A DNA stretch of 64,000 nt, from the NCBI GenBank assembly GCA_032358165.1, contig JAALGY010000057.1, forward strand, positions 992,001 to 1,056,000, read 5' to 3'. The notes beneath the pieces are model-generated. The model saw only the letters and a list, made by a program, of their open reading frames with translations. It ran no database searches and was not told the origin of the DNA. A program made the position numbers and the translations under genes. Source of the stretch: Diplosphaera chodatii (lineage: Eukaryota; Chlorophyta; Trebouxiophyceae; Prasiolales; Stichococcaceae). How positions within the stretch are numbered: position 1 is the stretch's first letter; each line of letters begins with the position of its first letter. Positions 55,501 to 64,000 of this stretch are shown here, piece by piece.

Positions 55501-58500
55501 AAACATAATGTGCGCTACTCTGACCCCACCATACTACAAACGCTGCCATGCCCACCTTTGAGCTGAGATTTGCAATGACAGTAATTTGAGGTCAAGCGGC
55601 ACTGGGGTATGCCGCACTGTAGGAGTCATCGGAGGACGATGATGCAGCATGGGCGAGTTCGGATGGCGAATTGCTGTCGGCAGACGAGGAGGCGGTGCAT
55701 GACAGCCCCACGGGGCCCATGGGCAGCGGCGACTACTACTCTGGCAGGTGCATTGCACAGCGCAAAGCCTGTTCACCTTGCACAGTCCTGATGTTGCATA
55801 TATGCAGGGTCACGCCAAGAAGTTTGACTTGGTGATAAAGCAAACCACATTCAGCGGCGTCCGTCGAAGTCTTGACCTTGTGCCGTTGTGTTGAGCAGCG
55901 ATGATGACGATGCATCGGAGGACGAGGCCATCACCCCCAGCCGGCTTGGGCAGCTATCAGCCAAAGCTAGCAGCAGAATCCACAACCTGGATGTGAGTCC
56001 AGCTGAGACCTCGAGCCAGCGTGCTATCATGACCACTCACTCACCCAGCTTTCCATACACCGCTCACTCTCAAGCCTCCATTGCAGGATGTGCGAGAGTA
56101 TGTGCATCAGATCCCCAGCAACGAGCTGTTGGCGGGCAACACCGCCAGGCAGGAGCCGAATGCCGACCTGTCCCCTGTCAGCGAGGTGTCGACACACGCG
56201 GTGGGTGTGCGTGGTGCACGTGTCCTGCGGTTCCGCGTCCTGCAGCTGCACCAGCTTCAGACATCCCTCTGGTACATCCTTCTGAAGCGGCGTTGTGATG
56301 CAGGAGAAGGCGTCGCCCTCGCCTGTCAAGCCAGTACACCAGGCAGACAGCCCAACGGCACCCCAGCGGAGGTTAGTCGCCTCTGGTGTCTGCAAACATG
56401 CTGCCTTGTGTGTTTTGGGGTTCAGCATGAAGGTGGGCTGAGCAAGCATGGTTCCCCTGCAGCGATGGCGGGTTGCACGCCGCCAGCGCGGCTGCAAGCG
56501 CTGTCAGCAAGCGGCTTGACCGCATCGCATCCGCGCACGGCACAGCCAGCCGCCGCCTCTTTGGGCGCAGGAGGAACCGCAAAGGGCCAGCCGGCACTGG
56601 CGGTGTGCCACTTATATTACTGATGCATGGCCTGTATCTTGGCACCCATTGGTCGTGTCACGAGTTGTTACCTGAACAGGCAATGTATGCCCGGCCATGT
56701 TTTCGGGATTGCTGTGCTGTGTAGCAACACCTGTGCTTTATTGCAGCTGCGGTGCTGTCCGGCGAAGCAGAGGACCTGGCCACCGCTGCTGTGGTCCACA
56801 AAAGCTCTGCAGCAGCTGAGGCAGCCTACCACATTGCAGCGACCCCGTTCAAGGTACCCTGCTCGTCAGGTTTCAGACGTGAACCAAGTGATCGGCGATA
56901 GCAGCTGCAGTGAGGCGCTGGTCTGTGCCTCTGTTGCAACGCTGGACTGTGAGCTGCAGACGCTGCCGCTGGCACGCCTGGAGCCGGGATCAACGCCTTT
57001 GGTCGAGGGCCTGACACCAGAGGGCATCGCTGATGGCCCTCCTGACCTCAGCGCAACATCGCCAAGTGTGACAGCAGCCGTAACAGAAGGTGGCAGAGTG
57101 TCTATATGGCAGACTATACAAATTTGCGCAAGTTGAGATTTTTGGCTTAAACGATGCATAAAAATTGTGAGCACGATCAAAGGCTGCTCGTTCATCGACA
57201 AAGCCATGGTACTGCAGGTCAGCAGCAGGCGGCAGCAGCACAGCCCGGCAATGCAGCAGAGCGCGCACGTCGCCACATTGAGGCTGCCTCCAGCATTGTC
57301 GCACGCACTATTGGCGAGGCCTTTGGTGCGTGCTGATTGCCGTGCCGCATCATGTCACATTCAGTGTGAGGGTGCTAACATATGTATGATACCTACGGCA
57401 CGACAAGCAGGCATCTGCGCTTCCGTGCTGATCGCTAGCGCTATAGCACCCCCCCAGCCGCAAACAGACGGAGCCCAGGCACCAGCCTGTTGACGTGCCG
57501 TGTGTCTTGTGTGATTGTCTTTGTCAGTCTCATATACCCCAGCTTTTCGTTCTGACGCCTCGGCTTCAGGCCGCAACCGTCCGGCTGAGCCGGAGCCGCC
57601 AGAGGGCTCCCGCCACGCCGCCGCCATGGTGCAGCTGCTCTCGGTGGTGGAGGGCCTCGAGGAGGAGCTGTTCGCCGCGGAGGCGGCCTGCCACGAGGCC
57701 GAAGTCGAGGCTGCCTCGGCCGTCCGACACTCTGCGGTGAGCAACCCTGTGTTGGGCCAACCACAGCAGTAGCGGTCCTCCTGGTGCCAGCATGTGAGGG
57801 TTTGCACTGAGGTGGCTGTATGCAAGGCGCCTCTGGGGGAAGCAGCGGGACAGTGGGACCCAGAGAATGGGCCGCGAATGCCAGACTATGGTGGGCGACA
57901 AGCGGCCGTTGAGGTGCGCAGGATGCGCGCAAGGAGCTGGACTCGGCGGTGGCGGAGCTGCAGGAGAAGGCCAGGGTGGTGGACCTGCTGCACGACAAGC
58001 TCATGGGCGTCAACAACACCCTCGCGTTCTTCGACGGCGAGCTGCAGGTGCGCACGGGCTGTGGATGCTGCGTCTTGAGGCGCATCGTCAGGTTCAACAG
58101 ACAAGGCATGTTGACCTGGATGCACGGGGCGGCAGCCTGGCCACAGTCCGTGCCTCCCGGCTACCACCACATATCATTTTCGCTGACTGCTGCTGCAGGC
58201 CAAGGAGCAGGCGCTGTCCGGGGTGCGGGCGCAGGTCGCGGAGCGCGACCAGCAGATCGCGCATAAGGATGCGCTGATTGCGCAGCTGGTGCAGCAGAAC
58301 GCCAAGGCGGGGCACCAGGCCAATGGCAGCGCTGCGCCGGAGGTGCAGAAGTCTGCCGGCAGCGGCGGCGGCAGCCTGTTCTCCAAGCTGCGCACCAACC
58401 TTGCACGCGGCCCGAGCACCAATGGCGAGTTGGCCAGCCCTGTGCCCACCGTCACAGCCAGCCGCAAGGGCAGCTGGAGCCTGCGGGGCAGCCGTGTCTC

Positions 58501-59028
58501 GGGCGACGCGCGCGACGCCTCCAAAGCAGACGACGGCGCCCGCCCTGCAGCGTCGCCGGGCTCGGCGGACAGCAGCCCCACCGAGGCTGGCATGCGTGCA
58601 GCCACAGCCGCGGCGTCAGCTGCCGGCAGGCCGCCTGCAGCTGCGCCGGCGGCGGCGGGACCCGCAGGTGCAGCTGAAGAAGAGATGCAGCCGCGGAATC
58701 TGGATGAGGAGCTGCCGCCGGTCAAGGACCTGGACGCCAGTCGAGAGGGCCAAGAGGCAGACGGGCCACCGCAGCGGCGTTCAGAGGAGCAGCGGCCAGC
58801 GGCAAAAGGCCTGGAGCAGCTCACCAGGGAGGCGCAGGTGCTGCCTCGACCACCTGCAGCTCATCGTGACCGGTCATTCACTGACATGCGGCACTTACGC
58901 TGCCTCGCGTTCAACTATTTCGCTGTCGCAACAGCCGCAAAAAGCAAACTGAAAATCTTGTGCAGGAGGCGGCAACCGAGCTGCAGGCCAAGGACCTTGA
59001 TGCTGAGCGCGGCGCTGCCACGGCGTGA
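52574..59028 (+). CDS. TBC-domain Rab GTPase-activating protein with coiled-coil tail
   Basis: Twenty-one exons give about 1,137 residues: 52574-52624, 52893-53011, 53134-53302, 53472-53585, 53747-54117, 54260-54440, 54624-54776, 54971-55177, 55327-55509, 55623-55747, 55899-55992, 56087-56185, 56304-56371, 56463-56602, 56747-56853, 56960-57089, 57218-57325, 57570-57736, 57922-58047, 58199-58837, 58966-59028. The TBC domain starts with VPRPLRGRLWQVFL. It has both catalytic fingers: Arg in IEKDLHRT (Arg about 301) and Gln in VGYCQGMNF (about 335, with an intron between Q and G). LRVWDVLFF and the closing helices follow. A 123-codon disordered exon interrupts the domain. The tail holds acidic segments and a coiled coil (ELQEKARVVDLLHDKLMGV). 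It should inactivate a Rab in membrane traffic; which Rab is unknown. The acceptor at 56960 has upstream alternatives. Confidence 0.87.
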
Positions 59029-59213
59029 CCGCCGCACCATTGTGGCGCCCAAGGCCTGTAACATGTCGCTGATTTCATACAGCAGCATAGGGAAGCATGA
59101 CTTTGATCACATTTGCTACATTTTCACTGCCATGCCGCATTGCTAGCCAGCAGCAGCATAGTTTCACATGGCGATCATTAGGAGAGCAGTGCCCGTGAGA
59201 GTGCAGTCTAGAT
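59029..59213. other. Short convergent spacer
   Basis: Only 185 bp separate the stops of the TBC gene (+) and Gemin2 (-), so their 3' UTRs probably overlap or nearly touch. Confidence 0.5.
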
Positions 59214-61024
59214 TCAGGGCGACTGCAGCAAGTGGGCGTGATCCTTCCTGAGTGCGGTAGTCAGCTCTGCGATCAGCGACTTGAACTTGGCTGTTTCCAG
59301 AGAGAAGGGCACAGCAGTTAGTACTGCTACTGCTACAGTTGCACAGACCGTCGTGGTGTTGTACAAGAATGGCTACTTTACAGCATTGTTGGGCAAAAGC
59401 ATATTGGTAACATATGAATGTCCTGCAAGGACGGCGAACAATAGCAATCCCCTCACACTTCTGTATTCTCCCATATGCCTGCCATGGTCTCGTCTTGTCC
59501 AAAATACCCGCCGGTGATTGCTATGATGATGTTGAGATTTGAGAGCAGAGGGTCGTTGGGGTCTGTGACCTTTGCTCGCAGGCGGGCACAATGCCGCAAC
59601 AGCGACCGCAGGCTGGCCATGGCACCCTGCAATTGCAAGATGCTTTGAGATGAGCTAGAATGGGTGAGCTGGAATGGCATGGAAGACTGGAGTTTCTGCA
59701 ATGCCGGGGGAGAGCGTCATAGAATTGCAGATCCAGCTCACCCATGCATGCCATGGGGTGCTTTACCTGGGGTAGAGGCCGCTCTAGCCTGGCTGTGAGT
59801 GCGTAAAGCCATGTGGCGCTAGGCTGTGTGAGACCGCCAGAGGCCGCTGCCCAATCTGAATGCCACTTGAGCAGGCATGCGCACTGCACCTACATGAGGA
59901 TGAACAAAGGCGTCGACTTTCAAGTCTATCAAAGGATGGGAAGAGTTACCCTGGGTAGTTCTGTGCAAACACCTCTGCTCGAAGTGTGCGAACACGGAGC
60001 TGCCATCTGGAAGCAATGACCAGCAAAGATGCAACGAACACCTGGTCGATTGCCATCAGCACAGGCATGGTCGGCTGATGGGCCGGCTCATCTGCTGCCT
60101 CATTCCCAAAGCAGAAGGTGCGCCAGCTGCCGTGGTCGCCATCGCTAGGCACCCTCACGTGCTCAAAGCTCTGCTCTGCCTCAGTCCTGTACACCACAGA
60201 ACACCGTCAACTTGCATCGCGCGAGCCACATCGCAGGGCACAGCAGCGCGGCTCAATGCACAGCGCACATGCCACCGCTGGCGCAATCATGGCCATGGGA
60301 CTGGCTGCGTATGCTCACCGCTGCATATCGGCGCGCACGCCGGCAAAGTCGTGCAGCATCTGGACGACCCACTGGTCCGAGGGGCGCGTGAAGGGCGGTG
60401 CCTGGGGGATGTCGCCCTCGGCGGACGGCGCCCACTGCGTGCGCTGCGCATCGTACGAGCGCGGGTCGATGCTGGACGTGACAACGGCCGGCAGCTGCGC
60501 CGCTTCGTGCCTGCCCGTGCAGCACTTTTATGAACGTGAGCGTCAATCTGCAGCTCGCTTTGGCATCGGCTGGAGTCCAGTGCACGTGATGCTGCCAGTT
60601 GTGCGGAGTGCATCAGCCTCACTGTACACTATGCTGCACTGCTGGACGTGCTGTCATAAATATGGCACGGCACCTGACGCGGCGCAGGTACTCCTCCGCA
60701 GTGGTGGGCGGCTCAGAAGCAAAGTCTGGCTCCCCATACACCGGCAGCGCCCTGTAGATTCCAAACTGCTGCAGGTCCCGCTTGACCTGTCCGTTCACCA
60801 CTTCAACAAGTCGCTTGAAGTCAGTGGGGACGTGAGAAGATCCTGGGTGTCACTGCAGCAACATGACGCACTCACATCATATGCTTGAACAGCGAACACA
60901 CCTCTCGATCCTCTTCCTTGTCTGTGAAGTCTGACTCGGCACCCTCAGCTTGCTCACGCCCTTCGTCCATCGGGTCCTCATCGCCATTCCCGTTGGTCCC
61001 TGCATATATCACAACCAGTGCCAT
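59214..61024 (-). CDS. GEMIN2: Gemin2 (SMN-complex / spliceosomal snRNP assembly factor)
   Basis: Seven exons join to 318 residues: 61024-60902, 60813-60674, 60510-60319, 60186-60042, 59883-59767, 59626-59459, 59285-59214. Family blocks in order: an acidic N-terminus (SDFTDKEEDRE), SEPPTTAEEYLRRVRHEAAQLPAVVTSSIDP, WVVQMLHDFAGVR, DHGSWRTFCFG, LKWHSDW, WLYALTARLERPLP and SLRSLLRHCARLRAK. Gemin2 holds the five- or six-membered Sm ring and hands it to snRNA during snRNP assembly, the substrate of the intron-rich genes around it. Animals pair it with SMN. The start could instead be an internal Met at about residue 19. The last intron was placed by phase; its acceptor CCAAG is weaker than the TGCAG norm here. 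Confidence 0.86.
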
Positions 61025-61689
61025 TGCAGATGTTTTGATGCGGGATGCGGGATGCGGATGCATGCTTGCTTGTGCCGACTTCCGTCATGCACGTGTCGCC
61101 TGCCCCACCGTTGATCGCCACATGCCGAAGATCGTCAGTCACTGCATCTGCCTCCTGCATTGTCCCTGCTCGGTGCCTTCGCTCCGCAGTCTACATATGT
61201 GCGCTGATGCTCTGTTGAATTGTCCTGCTCAGATTGAGAAGAAGATCTTATTATAATAGCTGGCGGAGCCGCTGAGTGCAACTTTGTGGCCAGAATATGG
61301 GCAAATGAGCAGAACAGCAGATGCAGGCAGTGCACATGCTGACATCAGCAGTTCTGGCCGTGGGCAGTGATGCAGCTTCAGCAGTGGAGGGGCTGGCCTC
61401 GTGGCCTGCACACTGCTTTTGCGCATGTGCCAAGTCGTCAAAGCTTGCAGATCATTGCTGTGTGCCCTGCTGTACTGCCGTGCCTAACACACCCGACTTT
61501 CGACTTGCTGGGGTTGGGGATTGACCTCCTGGCAGCTTACGGTGGACACCCAAGACGAACATCACTGGCATTGTACGCACCTCCAGTGAGCCTCAGCACA
61601 CAAGATTCCTCATCGGGGAGTCGTGCGGTTGGACGGCCCGCCAGGGCCAGGTTGGCCTGGTAACATGCACGCCTGACCGCCCCGCTGGC
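61025..61689. promoter_or_regulatory. Divergent intergenic region
   Basis: Upstream regions of Gemin2 (-) and the transporter (+). Locally AT-rich around 61245-61260. No other gene seen. Confidence 0.45.
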
Positions 61690-64000
61690 ATGGAGTCAGG
61701 GCAGGTCACCATAGATGAGGCCCTCCAGTCAGTCGGCGAGTTTGGGCGTGGACAGCTCCGGCAGGTGATGTTCATCACACTCGCGCACCTGCTGACCCTG
61801 AGTTGACTGGTGTACTCATGCCCGCATGCGCAACCTGCAGTGCAATGACACCTCGCGTCTTTCCTTCCGCAGTTCTGCCTGGTATCCCTTGTGTGGCTAC
61901 CCGGTGAGTTGTCAAGATGCTAGTCACTGACTTGCGCTTGCGTGGTTGCCTGCTGTGGTCTTGCATGTACAGAAATTTACGCTGTGAGGGGTGCTGGGTC
62001 GCAGCGGCCATCCAGACGCTGGTGACGGTGTTCACGGCGATAGACCCGGTGGCGCAGCGGTGGTGGCGGTGCGTGGACCCCGACGACAAGGTGTGCCGCG
62101 CGGCGCTGGCGTCCCTCACGCCGGACGTGTGCGGCTTGCCGCGCGAAGCATGGCAGTGGACCAGAAGGTCGGCGCTGGTTCCGCAGACGTGACAGCGGAC
62201 CTCACGCATACTTGCTACGTGCACCTGCCTTGAGGTTGACGCATCCTTACAAGTCGCCTCCACATTGGCTGCTTTCCGCAGCAGCGGAGCATGGTCCTCC
62301 TTTGCGCTGAAAAAGGCCTGTGCTTCGCGTCCTGTGACAGGCAGCGGTCCATCATATCCGAGTTCGACCTGGTGTGCGACATGAGCTGGGCGTCGCAGGC
62401 AGTCAACTCCTGCTACTTCGTTGGGTTTCTGGTTGGCGCGGGGCTGTGGGGGATGGTGTCTGACCGGATAGGTGAGCACAGCAGACGGCATGCGAAGCGC
62501 CTGTTGCACTGCATGATGCATAGGGCAGGGACAGGGCAATCACTGATTGTCATCTGTTGGTACGATCGTTGCTGGCACTGATGCCCGTAGGTCGCAGGAA
62601 AGCCCTGTTCGGAGCTGTGACCACCTCACTTGTCTTTGGCGTGGCATCCGCCCTATCACCGGACTACTGGTGGTACGCGGTACTACGAGGGGGCACAGGT
62701 GATGTCCGGCACAGGCTCGTCACACCCAGCAGTCGCAGGCCATGCATCCATCATCTCAGAGCGCTTCGCCGAGCGCTCTGTATAGCCATGATCAGCGCGA
62801 CACCTCTGCGCCTGGTATGCTCTGCAGGGTTTGGCAACAGCGGCATTGGCATCATCTGCTTTGTGCTGGCAGTGGAACCGGTCGGGCCCTCGTGGCGGGG
62901 CACCTGCGGCATTTTCCAGGTCGGTTCCAGGCGCCAAACTGCTTTGCAACATGAAAAGACGCTCAACATCCTGTCGCGTCTCACCGCTCTTGAAGGCTTG
63001 TCGGGTCCTGATCGGTTGGCATCACGTTGTATGAGACGGTTGTGGCTGTCCGTTGACTCCTACAGGGATGTGCGTTCACGGTCGGTGCCTGTCTGCTTGC
63101 CCCGATGGCGTTCCTGGTGCGGCCGTGGCGGCCTCTCTTGGTGTTCGCATCGCTGCCCATGGCTGCGTACCTGCTGCTGTGGCCCGCGGTGCACGAGTCG
63201 CCCAGATGGCTGCTGGTTGCTGGCCGCAAGGTAGGGCGACCAGGCTTGTTCTCGTCATTCGAGTGGCAGCAAACGACCTGATAGTGGTGAAGATCAGCAC
63301 CGACCCACATGGCATGCATACTAGCGCCTCTGCTCCCAGGGATCGCCTGTTGAATCTGCAGTGCACCCCTTGGCATGGCTGACCAAGTGGCTCCCTGCAC
63401 TGCAGGGTGAGGCGACGGCAGCCCTGGCAGCCATTGCCGTCGGCAACAGGACGAAACTGCCAGAGCAGCCGCTGGCTGATATGGGCTCCAGCACAGCAGT
63501 GAGTTTCATCTGGACTATGTGCAAAAATTATAGTCGTCTAGTGGCAAGCAACTAATGGCACACCGCTGCCTGTTGCTGGACTGGCACACAGTTGGTGCTT
63601 CGCATGGTCATCCTGCAGTGTGGCACCACCTTGCTGTGTAGGTGCACGTGGGCCTGTGGGATGTCATACAGCACCCCCGGCTGCGCACGCGGCTGCTGAT
63701 CATGGTGTACGTATGGTTTGTTGTGTCGCTGGTGCGGCCTTCGACTTCAGCATTGCCACATCTTAACAATTTGAAAACCTTGTGAACAACAAACCAGGCG
63801 ACTGCCTTGTCAGAGCACCTCCCAGTTGTTGCCTCGCAAAGCGCAGGCATATTACGGCAGCGCCTTCGGCATGGGTCAGCTGTCAGGCAGCATATACCTC
63901 AACCATGTGGCCATCTACGCCATTGAGGCGCCTGCATATGCCGCCAGCGGCTTCCTCATTGACCGCGTGGGCCGGCGGCCCATCCTCGTGTATGCTCTGG
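61690..64000 (+). CDS. Organic-cation/solute transporter, major facilitator superfamily (3' partial)
   Basis: Ten exons are readable before the window ends: 61690-61764, 61873-61903, 62005-62167, 62341-62471, 62591-62698, 62828-62919, 63066-63230, 63406-63498, 63642-63704, 63847->64000. The start MESGQVTIDEALQSVGEFG precedes the first helix (FCLVSLVWLPAAIQTLVTVF), then a Cys-containing extracellular loop (WWRCVDPDDKVC and DVCGLP) typical of the SLC22/OCT family. Next come SEFDLVCDMSWASQAVNSCYFVGFLVG and the MFS signature GMVSDRIGRRKALFG. The sixth to seventh helices precede VHESPRWLLVAGRK, an SLC22 hallmark. The second MFS signature, FLIDRVGRRPIL, is at the window edge. It should be a twelve-helix plasma- or organelle-membrane carrier of organic ions or related metabolites. 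The substrate cannot be read. The last helices are outside the window. Confidence 0.88.

Noticed and set aside
56854..56869. 16-bp intron in the TBC gene
   Set aside because: It is too short to be spliced. A later acceptor (56960) in the same phase is preferred.

Overview
The window is nuclear DNA of a GC-rich green alga. Three things support this: genes are cut into many short exons by GT-AG introns that nearly always end in TGCAG or CTGCAG; one gene is the chlorophyll-synthesis enzyme divinyl chlorophyllide reductase with a transit-peptide-like N-terminus; and the other products are typical of unicellular chlorophytes. A trebouxiophyte (Chlorella/Coccomyxa-like) is my best guess, inferred only from intron style and gene content. 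I saw no prokaryotic genes, transposase, virus, rRNA, tRNA or CRISPR array.

I reconstructed 18 protein-coding genes by joining exons on reading-frame phase. Two run off the window edges. Left to right: (1) 5'-truncated secreted Pro/Thr-repeat protein with a CBM1-like Cys module (+, 1-1541); (2) BCS1-like AAA ATPase (-, 3334-7613); (3) Coa1-like mitochondrial protein (-, 8775-9525); (4) Shewanella-like PPP phosphatase (+, 9721-12339); (5) membrane-anchored 2-oxoglutarate/Fe(II) dioxygenase (-, 12792-16011); (6) DGAT2-family acyltransferase (+, 16925-19259); (7) large APP1-like (DUF2183) phosphatidate phosphatase (-, 19872-27133); (8) DVR (+, 27664-29816); (9) LARP1 (+, 30389-36329); (10) SVP26/TEX261 (-, 37123-38055); (11) DDX47/Rrp3 DEAD-box helicase (+, 38455-40783); (12) ribosomal protein eS4 (+, 41897-43711); (13) SnRK2-like kinase (-, 44384-47873); (14) small Sel1-repeat protein (+, 48704-49254); (15) Tim44-like mitochondrial protein (-, 49833-52011); (16) TBC RabGAP with coiled-coil tail (+, 52574-59028); (17) Gemin2 (-, 59214-61024); (18) organic-cation-transporter-like MFS protein (+, 61690 to the right edge).

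Many neighbours are divergent pairs with 0.2-0.9 kb between start codons, alternating with convergent pairs. Functional themes are mitochondrial assembly (BCS1-like, Coa1-like, Tim44-like), glycerolipid metabolism (DGAT2 next to a phosphatidate phosphatase, tail to tail), and RNA/translation (LARP1, DDX47, eS4, Gemin2). These are housekeeping genes and nothing shows that they form one system. The most unusual local structure is an 89-bp intron in the APP1-like gene whose two splice junctions lie in perfect 28-bp direct repeats spaced exactly 89 bp apart, the pattern expected of an intron born by tandem duplication. Other points of interest are a 70-residue charged insert inside the BCS1-like ATPase core, an NRD in place of HRD in the kinase, two probable GC-AG introns, and a modular array of phase-1 exons in the first gene. 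Exon coordinates are read by eye from splice consensus and phase; no transcript data were available.
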